From Polytrichum commune (lineage: Eukaryota; Streptophyta; Polytrichopsida; Polytrichales; Polytrichaceae): a DNA stretch of 64,000 nt. Shown piece by piece: positions 1 to 9,859 of the stretch. The notes beneath the pieces are model-generated. The model made no database searches, was not told where the DNA came from, and worked only from the letters and a program-made list of their open reading frames with translations. The stretch covers positions 50,742,758 to 50,806,757 of the forward strand of contig OX485805.1 in NCBI GenBank assembly GCA_950295325.1. The letters run 5' to 3'. The number at the start of each line of letters is the position of its first letter. Positions within the stretch are counted from its first letter, which is position 1. A program made the translations under genes and the position numbers.

Positions 1-594
1 CAATTAGCAAAATAAAATAGCAAACTAAAATGCTAAACAACCACCTCTTCAAGATGAGGGTTTCTCTCTCCAAGCTTAAGAAACTAAAATGTCTCCTTAC
101 AAAGCTTAAGAAACTCTAAAATTCACACACAAGAGTCAAGCTATCTCTCACTCCATGAAGGGAGAATCCAAGAGTGCAAGTGGTGGAGAAAGAATGCAAA
201 AGCTTTACTCATAATCTACTACACCATAGCCATGAGAAAGCAACAACAAGCTCTCTCTCTCTCAAAACACACTCACAAGACTTGACTTGATAACAATGGC
301 AAGTAAAGAGGCCTTCCTCTCCATACAACCCCAATCCTATGTGGAGTTCATCTATGGAGTGGATGAACAACTAACTAGGACTCCCAATGGAGTCCGTTAT
401 TCATCCCAACACACATGGACTCCTAATGGAGTTCATTTACTCCTAAATTGACGTAACTTAGCCCCCGATGTCACCTCACATGACAGCTGTCGTGTAAACT
501 AAGATCGTTAAACACAACAGATCGAGTGTCGTTGTCAACATCAATTAGCAAAATAAAATAGCAAACTAAAATGCTAAACAACCACCTCTTCAAG
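1..594 (-). repeat. 3' LTR region of element A with bracketing direct repeats
   Basis: Positions 49-485 match the 5' LTR at 9425-9859 closely (short SNPs and indels). The core is bracketed by a second repeat: 1-52 is repeated at 542-593, so a ~108-bp sequence (486-594) also lies on the outer side of the core and continues beyond the window. A purine-rich tract on the minus strand (+ coordinates about 595-607) directly precedes position 594, as a polypurine tract would. Whether the 108-bp repeat belongs to the LTR proper is unclear. Confidence 0.7.
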
Positions 595-918
595 TGCCCC
601 CACTAGCAGATAAGGAGCCCCTCCAATCGGCTAGGAACAAACACACTCATCGGTAGAGTTGTTGAACCTGATGAAGTTGTTGCTACATCTTTACATATTT
701 AATTGGGTAGTAGTAATCGAAGGAATTAAACTCGTGATTGACAAAGTAATCCAAGAACTGTAGGCTGGGTGCAATGTGAGCCCCATCCTTAATCGCCTTC
801 AACAATTAATGTTGAATTCTTGGATAACTCTTTCAATGTGGTCTTAATTCCATAAAATTTCCAACCAACTAAATAACAACTTCACCACTAAAACATGTGG
901 TAAACATCCACAAAATTC

Positions 919-1875
919 TCAATCGTGACCATTAACGGCCACGGAATGAGAGGCTTTCCGACAACGAGGACAAACCCAATTGCCAGAAGGAAGAGTCAAA
1001 AGGGGAGGTGTCAAACATGCCATGTGCCATCCACGTTGACATTGGTCGCACAATAACATTGTTGCAGCTCCTTTCTTCTCTCCACAAACATAACAAGGCA
1101 GACCCTGTGGTACAACCGCCAACTCGGGATGCACAGAGCCGTCGATGGGAAGGTGACATGGAGCACAATTCTTTGAATACTCACGACATTCCCGTCCATC
1201 CTTGCCTTCAAGCAATAATATACCACTTGGCAAGACATCTTTTACCCGCAAAATCGTGCGCCCAGCCTTGACATCCAATGTCGTAGGCACCTCCCGTTGC
1301 AAGTAAACATAATCCCCCTTGGAAAATCTACGAACCTGAGGTCGATAAGCTCCACTGCGGATCCGGGCATACTGTAATGTATCACGATGTTGAGCAATAT
1401 TTAAGTTCTCCATAGCCATATGCATGGCCTTTTGGAAGAACGTTGCTCGGTCATGAAGACATTGAGCCCAAACATCTGGATCATCCAAGTTTACCACGGG
1501 AGCCAATTTCTCTCGCACCGAGTTAGGTAAAATTGGTTCCCGTCCATACAAGAGTTGGTAAGGACTATAGGATGCCAAAGATGTTTGCCTGCTAAAACGA
1601 TAACCCATTGCTATCCATGGTAACATCAAGTCCCAATCGCGATGGTTGCCATGAAGCAATCCATACTTCCGCAAACCGCGCTTAACCGTCTGAACAACTC
1701 GTTCAGCTAAGCCATCTGCCTCAGGGTGATCTCTGGAAGTTGTCCGATGATCAATCAAAGCCTTGGTACACAAAGCCTCGAAAGATCCAAGGAATTCTCT
1801 CCCTTGATCCGTCAACACCTCTGCAGGTGCTTCAAACCGTGCCAAAACTCGATCAAGAAATGCCATAGCCGCCAA
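919..1875 (-). CDS. Integrase C-terminal half with PHD finger (element A)
   Basis: Continues the integrase of the upstream frame after an in-frame TAA at 1876. It contains the second catalytic Asp (LTDQGREFLG) and the Glu region (DHPEADGLAERVVQ), a typical Ty3/gypsy integrase core, followed by a basic/beta-rich C-terminal domain. The last ~60 residues form a C4HC3 PHD finger: CYVC, then CDQC, then WH and a Cys, then CPRC. Chromoviruses carry a chromodomain at this position; here a histone-reader type finger is present instead, which suggests chromatin-directed integration (inference). Element B carries the same finger. Confidence 0.85.
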   Translation of the reverse strand: MAAMAFLDRVLARFEAPAEVLTDQGREFLGSFEALCTKALIDHRTTSRDHPEADGLAERVVQTVKRGLRKYGLLHGNHRDWDLMLPWIAMGYRFSRQTSLASYSPYQLLYGREPILPNSVREKLAPVVNLDDPDVWAQCLHDRATFFQKAMHMAMENLNIAQHRDTLQYARIRSGAYRPQVRRFSKGDYVYLQREVPTTLDVKAGRTILRVKDVLPSGILLLEGKDGRECREYSKNCAPCHLPIDGSVHPELAVVPQGLPCYVCGEKKGAATMLLCDQCQRGWHMACLTPPLLTLPSGNWVCPRCRKASHSVAVNGHD

Positions 1876-2889
1876 TTATGAGGAATTTTGGGGAAGAGCC
1901 ACGAGTTCAATCCACTTACTAAAATGCTCCACCATCACAAGCATATACTTGGAACCACGTGGAGTGATAGTAAGCGGTCCGGCAAAATCCAAAGACCAAC
2001 GATATCCCAAGCCCATAATAGGTAAAGGCTGAAGTTGAGGTGACAAAGTATTAAAACTTGATCTGACCCGGTCACATACTTCACACCGAGAAACATAAGT
2101 GGCAACCTGTTGATACATACCAGTCCACCAATATTGGTTGCGCAACATAGAGTGCGTCCTTCGCACTCCAAAATGTCCAAGCTCCTCGTGCACTTGCCAC
2201 ACCAAAGAAGCTCTTTGATCTGGCCTTGGAACGATGCGTCTCGTTCCGTTCGGCCACACACGAAATAACAAGTTGTTTGCCCAACGAAACCTTGTTATCC
2301 GGTGACTAACTCTATCTCGCTCCATAGCAGATAGTCCAAGAGGAAATATCCCGTGTTGAAGTTTGTGCAAGACCGCCTGGTCTTCCCACACATCACTAAC
2401 AACGAGAGATTTATCAACCTCCTCATCCTGTTCTTCTACAAGGATCTCAGCAGCCAATCCCGACATCATTGTGAGATATGTGGCAGCATGCCAACCCGGC
2501 ACTGCCTCACGATCACAATCTCCATGCCACGTGGCTCCAGTTAAATCCTCATATGAAGGACTTGAATTGCGAGACAATCCGTCTGCATCCAAGTTGGCAA
2601 TTCCTGCTCGGTGAACAACTTCAAAATCATATTCCTGAAGTAACAATGCCCACCTAGCAAGTTTCCCGGTGAGCTTATCTGATTCCATAAGCCATTTTAA
2701 AGGCTGATGATCAGTCACCAAAGTAAACTTTTGCCCATACAAATAAGGTCGAAAATGTGCAATGGCCCAAACGGCCGCCAAGGCCTCGCCTTCATAAGAA
2801 GAATAATTAGATTCAACACTATTATTGCTTCTAGATGCATAAGCCACCACATATTCCTTTCCCTCTTCATCTTTCTGTGTCAATACCGC
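1876..2889 (-). pseudogene. RNase H and integrase N-terminal half (element A pol, broken)
   Basis: Open between a TGA at about 2887 and a TAA at 1876. It encodes RNase H (YSSYEGEALAAVWAI, TDHQPLKWLM, DADGLSRN), the H2C2 zinc region of integrase (HEELGHFG ... RCEVC) and the first integrase catalytic Asp (WSLDFAGPL). Homologous positions in element B read straight through the place of the TGA (Gly in GLGAVLTQ) and through the TAA (Glu), so both stops are lesions of this copy, not recoding sites. Confidence 0.85.
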
Positions 2890-4062
2890 TCACAATCCCA
2901 CTGCACTCCAATCCGTGTGCAATTGAAAAGCTCTAGACACATCCGGGCGTCGAAGCACTGGCGCTGAACCGAGCCTCTGCTTCAATGTATCAAATGCATG
3001 TTGTTGTTCCCGACTCCAAATCCATCGTTGGTCTTTCCCCGTGAGAATGGTAAGAGGTTTGGCAATCAAACTAAAGTTTTTGACAAACCTCCTATAATAA
3101 TTTGCCAATCCTAGAAATGCACGAAGCCGTGGTACATCACTAGGTGCGGGAATTTTGTGCAAAGCATCCACCTTCGGCTGTTGCACACCAAGACCGCCAG
3201 GAACAATCATGTGGCCTAAATAGGGCAATTGATCATGGAAAAACTTACATTTTCCATGATTTAAACGGAGTCCCCACTGTTGAAGTCGTTCAAATACTGC
3301 TTGCAAATGTCTCACATGATCCTGTGGACTATTACTAAAGATGATAACATCATCAATGTAACATCTAGCAAACGGCAAACCAGCCAATAATTGGTCCATC
3401 ACCCGCTGAAATTCAGCTGGTGCATTCTTGAGACCAAATGGCAGAAATTTCCAATAATAAAGTTGATCCTTGCCATCTTTATCAATTCCCCAAAATGCGG
3501 TTTTCACCCGATCACCCAACAACAAAGGTAATTGATGATAACCAGACCTCAAATCCAGAGTGCTGAAGATTCTAGAAAATCCCAGTGCATCAAACAACTC
3601 CTCCGGCATCGGCATTGGATATCGATCCGACTTGGTCTTGCGGTTGACTGGACGATAATCACCACACATCCGTTTTTCCGTCCAGTTGCCAAAGATATCC
3701 TTCTTTGACGGCATAACCGTGGCACAAACATACTCTCCATTGGAGAGTTCAATCAATTCCGCTGCCAATAACTCTTGACATCGAATTTGAACACCCAACC
3801 TTTCAGAGGTACTAAGTCTGTACGACCGTCTGAAAATAGGGTGGTCGTCCTCGAGTTGAATACGAACAGGTTTACCTTTATATCCTTCCAGATCATGAAG
3901 ACTAAAGGCAAAACAATTACGGTAAGAGTGAATAAATGCCCGTACCTTTCGTGCTTCGGCACCAGTAAGCTTTGGCCCCACTTCAATTGGCCAATCGTCA
4001 AACTCCGTGGTTTCCTTCTTCATAGAAGGATTGCCAATTGGTGCCAGCACAGCCTGTGATTG
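2890..4062 (-). CDS. Reverse transcriptase (element A pol)
   Basis: Begins directly after the TAG at 4063-4065 and has no convincing ATG of its own at the junction, which fits readthrough expression. Visible RT features: the KKDIFGNWTEKRMCGDYRPVN region, LDLRSGYHQLPL, the FGLKNAPAEFQ motif, the catalytic box CYIDDVIIFS, the thumb region YLGHMIVPGG and the connection FLGLANYYRRFVKNFSLIAKPL. YIDD replaces the commoner YVDD/YLDD, and B has the same. The reading frame stops at a TGA where RNase H begins. Confidence 0.9.
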   Translation of the reverse strand, partial: QSQAVLAPIGNPSMKKETTEFDDWPIEVGPKLTGAEARKVRAFIHSYRNCFAFSLHDLEGYKGKPVRIQLEDDHPIFRRSYRLSTSERLGVQIRCQELLAAELIELSNGEYVCATVMPSKKDIFGNWTEKRMCGDYRPVNRKTKSDRYPMPMPEELFDALGFSRIFSTLDLRSGYHQLPLLLGDRVKTAFWGIDKDGKDQLYYWKFLPFGLKNAPAEFQRVMDQLLAGLPFARCYIDDVIIFSNSPQDHVRHLQAVFERLQQWGLRLNHGKCKFFHDQLPYLGHMIVPGGLGVQQPKVDALHKIPAPSDVPRLRAFLGLANYYRRFVKNFSLIAKPLTILTGKDQRWIWSREQQHAFDTLKQRLGSAPVLRRPDVSRAFQLHTDWSAVGL

Positions 4063-4065
4063 CTA
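4057..4065 (-). promoter_or_regulatory. Stop-codon readthrough context TAG CAA TCA between gag-DNMT and pol
   Basis: On the minus strand the gag-side frame ends at TAG (+ 4063-4065), followed at once by CAATCA, which fits the CARYYA rule for type I readthrough. The RT frame continues in the same phase. Element B has TAG CAATTA at the equivalent site (57900-57908). Conservation of an in-frame TAG at the same gag/pol boundary in two diverged copies supports programmed readthrough. Confidence 0.7.
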
Positions 4066-4584
4066 GTCCGTGGAGAGGGCAACACCTTTGCCCCCATCAT
4101 CTGCACTTGAATCCAAATGCGTATCATCTCCACTACAATCAGTTTGTGTAGCTAAATAGCTACCCACATATGAAGTATCACCAAGAAATAAAAGTGGAAA
4201 CATTTTATGGGCCTCCAACTTCCCAAACTCTTGGGCCAAAGCCGAAAAAATACGTTGGGCTCGAAGCTCTTCCGCAACATGAAGTTTCAAAGGAAATAAT
4301 CCCTCGGTGTCATTGACCTCAATGTGATCCTTGGATTGCGGCTCCATTGCCCCCTGACCATTGTTTTCTGCCCTCAGAGTAAGCAATTGGTCATCCATAC
4401 GTTGTTGAGCAGCAAGACAAATTCCAATTATCCACACAATGCTATTAAGATCCATAGCTTGCCCCAATAGGAAACGTCTCTGACCTTCCTGAAGCCCGTG
4501 AGCAGCCGTGGTACCTGTAAGAAAACCCATGGCGCGTTCCCGCTCATCTGCCGTAGGCTCCTCATAAGTTTGGGATTTTGAATC
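4063..4584 (-). pseudogene. DNMT motif X and linker downstream of a nonsense codon (element A)
   Basis: Same phase as the large ORF upstream, separated from it by a TAG at about 4585 (Trp in element B). Encodes the C-terminal DNMT signature: ERERAMGF followed by QRRFLLGQAMDL, equivalent to motif X of C5-methyltransferases. A ~100-residue acidic linker follows and ends at the TAG CAATCA site. The nonsense codon removes this part from the methyltransferase of this copy unless read through. Confidence 0.8.
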
Positions 4585-7500
4585 CTAAACCATGCCAGGT
4601 CCACGAGATCGAAATGCAAAAGACTGTGGATATGTCACAAAAGTAGGTAGTGCACCTCTCGGAATTCCCACCTTGTTAATTAATGCAAATGGCAAGGTGT
4701 CATCTTTGGTAACTGTCAAGGAAACACGATGATCATCTAAAATGTCATCCACCTTGCGATCCATAAGGCGGGGAATGCGGGCAATCGCCACTGAAAGCAC
4801 CCGAGGTGATACCAAGTTGGTCCAAAACCAACGAGGCCGATGAGCAAAGGATCCCAAAGATGCAGCATCCAGAAATGTTGGAGTACCCATAATTTGGTTA
4901 ATGTACTCACTATCCTTCACCACTTTGTGCCGGGTATCACCCAATAATGATACATTTTCGAAAATATACCCTGGCGGAGTTGATTGGTGGGTAAACCACC
5001 ATTGCGTCAATCGCATCAAATCCGAAAACAAACTAGACCTAGGATCATCCAATCCCTGGCCAGTTCCTGCCCGCGAATGGCCTTGACAAGGCCATCCTGC
5101 AATAATCAAATCCACGTGGCCCAACCTTCTCAAATCCTCATCACTAATCATAGTGACATCTTGAGGAAGTTGACCACAACATCCATGAATGGCAGAGGCT
5201 GACAATTGTGCGGGGTATCTCAACAACAATTGTTGGATGTGATGTCGGACGACTCTGTTGGCTGCATACCCATTGTCCACATGAATATATCGCCAAACTG
5301 TAATTCCAGCTTCCAACACTGCCGCCAAACCTGTGCCAATGCCTCCAAAGATCTCCACAAGGACAATACCTTCAGGTGATGGTTGCCAACGAATGAGTTG
5401 AGCAAAAGAAAATGAGGATGAAGTTGGGGGTGCCTCTCCAAGCTCCAAATCCGCTACAATGTGTCGACAATGGTCGGATAACTCCTTAGGAGTTCGCCAT
5501 GGTGGAGGTGGATCCTTGAAATGTCGAGCAGGAATTTCAAAAGATTGTAAAAATTGTTGTTCTGCCGCATTACAAGTGTAGTCCATTGTTTCCTCCAATA
5601 AAAGTGGAGCACAAGGCAAATCTGCAACTGAACCGCTGCAACCAAACATTGCCTCCGCAACCATAGTCATAGCAGTGGCTGCAAATGTGACGGGAATAAA
5701 TACCTTCCTGCCATCTCCAGTGGACCATCCCGGTCTAATCCATGCCTCTTCCGTCCAATTATCCAAACCAAAGCCAAGTGGGTAAAGAGCTTGCTGACCA
5801 ACAAGTATATCATAGTTGGTAGCATTAGTAACAACACACTTCATTGACAAATGAGTGTAAGTAGGCCCTGCCCCCACATGAAAAATCAAACGTAGAGGTG
5901 CCTTGGTGTAACCTGTTGCACGTTCAGTGCCCCCTACTGAAGTCACAATAGTGAATGGACAAGGATCCAAGCTTGCTGGCGTCAATCCAAGACTGTCAGC
6001 AAGTCCTTTGCCAATCATAACCGGTTGAGCACCGGAATCCATCATAACTCTCAGTGGTGTAGCACGGATAGTGGGCATATCCGTGCGTGAAACGACAAAC
6101 AAAGATTTGTCGTTCATCAGCCGTACAACTCCAGGTTGCAAATTATGCCGTTCGCGAGCAGGCCTTGCAGAAATGTCTGCAAGATATGCCGCTCCCGACG
6201 CATAATTCGAAAATGACGTATCCACTGCTGAAATTGATGCTGGAGGAATATTAGTTTGCTTACCAAAAGCAATGATCGCCGCATCCGCAAGACTCGCTCG
6301 CAAATTGGCTAAGTCCTCCACCTCCTCAGCCACAGGTACGTCAACCACAGCTTGGGATACTTGAAGGGATGGCAAATCCACCTTACCTTCTAACATTCTC
6401 CCAGCTAAATGAAAAACTGCAGCAGGCTTGAAATCCGAAGCCATAAACTCCGAACCCGAGAAAATTGGCATATGGAGAATTTTATATGCCAATGCCTGCG
6501 TAACATCCTTCGAGATGGAATCCCCATCTCTCAAAGGTACAGGGTTTTTAGCCCCAACAACAGTGGTGTCTACCAATCCAAATGAAAGAGGTAAACGTGC
6601 TTGACCAATTTGATCAGCTGGTCCGGCATGGCGAGGATGTAACACCTCGTTGCTACCACCACTCGTGGAAGCCACCGCATCTGCCAATGTTTGTGAGCGA
6701 GTAGAAGCCGCCGCCACCACCTCTCCAGATGCCCCAAACATATACATGTCCGACCCCGAGGTGCCATCACCCGCATGCGGCTCAGAAATTTGAGCAAAAG
6801 ATGCAGAAGATTTGAGCTTTTGCTCAAGCTCTGCCACCTTAGCCTCAAGACTCTGCTTCCTTGGAGACTTTCCAGTGACATAACTGGCAGGCCGCATCTC
6901 AGGATGAAGTTGGAAACAATGATCCACATCGTGATTAGTGCCACCACAATGGTTACATTTCAATTGTCTCTTCTTAGAATTGTCCCCTACCTTTACTGGT
7001 TCCATCTTTTGTTTTAATTTTCCCAAAGGCTGAGTTTTCTTCTTCCTAGGACAATTGGGATCGTTCTTCGAATGACCAGCTTCTCCACAACCCCAACAAT
7101 GCAAAATCTTTTGCTCCTTGACGGGTTGAGTCTCAGCTAAACTACTAGTAGCTGTGACAATTCTTCTTGGTTTCGGACTCTCTGTCATCCAAGATACCAT
7201 ATCCGTGGCATCATGTTGGCAAAGAGCCCGATCACATCTCTCAACCACGGCAAACGCTTGTGCAAGCGTAGCTCGGCCCTCGTAGTCGAGGATAATCCGA
7301 GGTGATGCCAACTCAAGTAGCCGCTTGTCAATCTTAGACAAAAAGATTTTAACAAGCTGACTCTCAGCAAAAACACCTCCCGACTCCACAACAAATCGCG
7401 CGAGTCGCGTATACATGGTCCGTGGAGTATCATCCTTCTCTTGGCGGAAATCCTGGATGCGCTGCATTTGGTCTCGCCGAAACCCACCATACTCCACTTC

Positions 7501-8160
7501 CAAATGTGCGACAAATTCAGTAAGGGGATTAAACGGAGGTGGTGGACCAACAGCCGTCAATGCTGCCTGTGTAGCACGTGCCATCCGTGAAAGGGTAGCC
7601 GTGCTACTGCCAGCCACCATTGGCCCAAATGCCAGTTCTTGGTCATTAGACTCCTCCAGTGGATCCTCCTCCTTTAAGGTAGGTGGAGCTAAGGTGGCAA
7701 TCACCCCATCTTTAAGGGCTGAAATAAGTTCAACCCGGGCCTCCCAATACTGCTCCACCTCCCGAAGTTGTCGCTGATGACCCTCTGTCCAGCGTTCGTA
7801 AGTTTGGAGTGCCTCATACTCCAAATGCTGAGGCAGAAGTTCAAAGGCATACCAATCATTGAAATTGGAAGACCTTTGGCGTTTCTCCTTAATCCAGGTA
7901 CGAAACCGGAGTTTCCAATCGAGCAAGGAAATTCCCCCAGCTCGACCTGAGAACCGATCACGCACTGAATTGTGGCGATCGTCCTCCATTTCGTCGAACG
8001 TGCCGACACTCCAAATCCGAAGCCTACTAGTAGTGTCCAACGCCGAAATAGGCTCAAAAGCCTCGTTGGTATCTACCTTTGGCTCAAGATTTGTGGTATG
8101 CACGTTTTCCAAATAATCTGGTGATGGAGATCGATAATATCGGCTCCTAGTTTGCACCAT
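4585..8160 (-). CDS. Gag - aspartic protease - C5-cytosine DNA methyltransferase polyprotein (element A)
   Basis: A 1,191-residue open frame starting with ATG at 8160. Gag-like helices lie around residues 200-340. Two CCHC knuckles follow near residues 353 (CWGCGEAGHSKNDPNC) and 400 (CNHCGGTNHDVDHC). A retropepsin-like domain has MMDSGAQPVMIG near 707 and NYDILVGQQALYPLGF. From about 930 comes a cytosine-5 methyltransferase: motif I EIFGGIGTGLAA, motif II around HVDN, motif IV with the catalytic Cys in AGWPCQGHSRAG, motif VI IFENVSLLGD, motif VIII-like HRPRWFW. PCQ resembles Dnmt1/Dcm-type enzymes more than the PCN of DRM/DNMT3. The TAG at its end is a nonsense mutation, not the natural terminus. 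Confidence 0.92.
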   Translation of the reverse strand: MVQTRSRYYRSPSPDYLENVHTTNLEPKVDTNEAFEPISALDTTSRLRIWSVGTFDEMEDDRHNSVRDRFSGRAGGISLLDWKLRFRTWIKEKRQRSSNFNDWYAFELLPQHLEYEALQTYERWTEGHQRQLREVEQYWEARVELISALKDGVIATLAPPTLKEEDPLEESNDQELAFGPMVAGSSTATLSRMARATQAALTAVGPPPPFNPLTEFVAHLEVEYGGFRRDQMQRIQDFRQEKDDTPRTMYTRLARFVVESGGVFAESQLVKIFLSKIDKRLLELASPRIILDYEGRATLAQAFAVVERCDRALCQHDATDMVSWMTESPKPRRIVTATSSLAETQPVKEQKILHCWGCGEAGHSKNDPNCPRKKKTQPLGKLKQKMEPVKVGDNSKKRQLKCNHCGGTNHDVDHCFQLHPEMRPASYVTGKSPRKQSLEAKVAELEQKLKSSASFAQISEPHAGDGTSGSDMYMFGASGEVVAAASTRSQTLADAVASTSGGSNEVLHPRHAGPADQIGQARLPLSFGLVDTTVVGAKNPVPLRDGDSISKDVTQALAYKILHMPIFSGSEFMASDFKPAAVFHLAGRMLEGKVDLPSLQVSQAVVDVPVAEEVEDLANLRASLADAAIIAFGKQTNIPPASISAVDTSFSNYASGAAYLADISARPARERHNLQPGVVRLMNDKSLFVVSRTDMPTIRATPLRVMMDSGAQPVMIGKGLADSLGLTPASLDPCPFTIVTSVGGTERATGYTKAPLRLIFHVGAGPTYTHLSMKCVVTNATNYDILVGQQALYPLGFGLDNWTEEAWIRPGWSTGDGRKVFIPVTFAATAMTMVAEAMFGCSGSVADLPCAPLLLEETMDYTCNAAEQQFLQSFEIPARHFKDPPPPWRTPKELSDHCRHIVADLELGEAPPTSSSFSFAQLIRWQPSPEGIVLVEIFGGIGTGLAAVLEAGITVWRYIHVDNGYAANRVVRHHIQQLLLRYPAQLSASAIHGCCGQLPQDVTMISDEDLRRLGHVDLIIAGWPCQGHSRAGTGQGLDDPRSSLFSDLMRLTQWWFTHQSTPPGYIFENVSLLGDTRHKVVKDSEYINQIMGTPTFLDAASLGSFAHRPRWFWTNLVSPRVLSVAIARIPRLMDRKVDDILDDHRVSLTVTKDDTLPFALINKVGIPRGALPTFVTYPQSFAFRSRGPGMV

Positions 8161-9424
8161 AAAATAATCACTTGAGTACCTGCAACTATCTACAAGGTAA
8201 TGGCAACCTGCACCTGTTGCGGGCTATCTAAATGGCAATCCCTTGCCAAATGCCAAGTGTTTATGCCCCCAGAATTCCAAAATTGTGCAAAGGTTTGAGA
8301 TTGGTAATTAAAATGAAAAATCAGCGTTGAAAAGGCTCATTTCCAAGGTGATTATGAACTCCAATCAACAAACTAAGTGCACCAATGGACTCCTAGGAAG
8401 ATTTCACACAAATTAGGCTCAAATTTCACTCCAATCGGAGTTAATTTGCTCCCAAAAACAAAAAATCAGCGTTGAAATTAGCAATTTCAGCAATGATTTT
8501 GACTTCCAATCAAAAATCCAATTACACCATTGGATTCCTTGGCAAATTTCACTCAAAATAGGCTCAAATTTCACTTCAATCGGAGCTAGTATGCCCCCAA
8601 ATTTGAGCCTCAAAGTTTGTGACAATGAAATGCCAAATTTGAAAGTGAAAGTAAAAATTAAAAATTAAAAAAAAATCCGGTTTATTTAAAAATTTAAAAT
8701 TTAAAACAATAAAACAATAAAAACAAAATTAACTTAATGAACTTAATCTAAGTAACTTAATTAGCCTAAATTAATTAAATTAACTTAACTTAATTAACTT
8801 AATCGAATTAACTTAAGTAACTTAATCTAATTAAATTAACTTAACTTAACCTAATTATGTAATTAATTAACTAAAAAAAATAAAAAGGGATGTCAACCCC
8901 CCTTACCTGTCAACCCCCCTTTAAGGGGAAGCCAGCTGGGCCTGGCCGGAGCCCGCCCGCCTAGCTGGCCTGGGGGTCGGTGTCTGGGGGCCCGGCCTGC
9001 GCACGCCCGCCCCGGCCCCAGGATCTGCCGCCACCCGGTGCAGAATGGGAGCTCCAGGAGCTCCAAGAGTGTCCGTGGAGCTCCGGAGCTCAAAAAAAAA
9101 ATATAAAAAATTCGGATTTTAAGTTTGGTTTGTGTTTGTTTGTAAATTTTAAGAAAATTAAACTTTGCTTTTACAAATTGCAAGCAAGAATGATGTGACT
9201 TGAGAATCTTGAGACCAAATGGAATCTCAAGATTCAACCATCAACACTTGAAGAAATACAAGAGACAACAAAAGAAAAATGGGAAGATTTCTCTCAAAAT
9301 CTTCTTGAGGATTGCAAGAAATGACGAACTAAGCTTTCAAACACTTGTATCACTCATTTGCTCTCAGTACTGGGCCATTCTAGCTCATAAATACAACCAA
9401 AAATGAAAAATTTGAGCCAATTGT
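8161..9424 (-). other. 5' leader of element A with short tandem repeats
   Basis: No coding frame is supported. Contents: a ~145-bp direct duplication (about 8318-8455 and 8464-8600, sharing AATCAGCGTTGAAA and GGCTCAAATTTCAC blocks), an AACTTAATT-rich simple repeat at 8715-8870, a GC-rich block 8885-9090 with repeated GGAGCTCC, then AT-rich DNA up to the LTR. I did not find a standard plant tRNA primer site next to the LTR. Confidence 0.6.
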
Positions 9425-9859
9425 TGTCAAGTATGAGGGTTTCTCTCTCCAAGCTTAAGAAACTAAAATGTCTCCTTACAAAGCTTAAGAAACTCTAAAA
9501 TTCACACACAAGAGTCAAGCTATCTCTCACTCCACGAAGGGAGAATCCAAGAGTGCAAGTGGTGGAGAAAGAATGCAAAAGCTTTACTCATAATCTACTA
9601 CACCATAGCCATGAGAAAGCAACAACAAACTCTCTCTCTCTCAAAACACACTCACAAGACTTGACAACAATGGCAAGTCAAGAGGCCTTCCTCTCCATAC
9701 AACCCCAATCCTATGTGGAGTTCATCTATGGAGTGGATGAACAACTAACTAGGACTCCCAATGGAGTCCGTTACTCATCCCAACACACATGGACTCCTAA
9801 TGGAGTTCATTTACTCCTAAATTGACGTAACTTAGCCCCCGATGTCACCTCACGTGACA
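9425..9859 (-). repeat. 5' LTR of element A
   Basis: 435-bp direct repeat of 49-485. It starts TGTCA and ends TGACA on the plus strand, so it has TG..CA termini with a 5-bp inverted match. Its outer edge at 9859 abuts the exon of locus 1 (KLHKMVSERN frame). It lacks the ~108-bp repeat that flanks the 3' copy. Confidence 0.75.

Larger units (their letters stand above)
1..9859 (-). mobile_element. Ty3/gypsy LTR retrotransposon A (gag-PR-DNMT / RT-RH-IN-PHD)
   Basis: Minus-strand element running from a 5' LTR at 9425-9859 to a 3' LTR region at 1-594. The order gag, aspartic protease, cytosine-5 DNA methyltransferase, TAG, reverse transcriptase, RNase H, integrase, PHD finger is read from 8160 down to 919. 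RT before RH before IN is the Ty3/gypsy order. It interrupts locus 1: sequence from 9860 on is the exon of another gene in its own frame. The left side of the element leaves the window, so no target duplication can be checked. At least three nonsense codons beyond the gag/pol TAG (near 4585, 2887 and 1876) make this copy defective. Confidence 0.9.

Noticed and set aside
1008-1271. Plus-strand frames opposite the integrase/PHD region
   Set aside because: Shadows of the minus-strand pol gene without motifs of their own.
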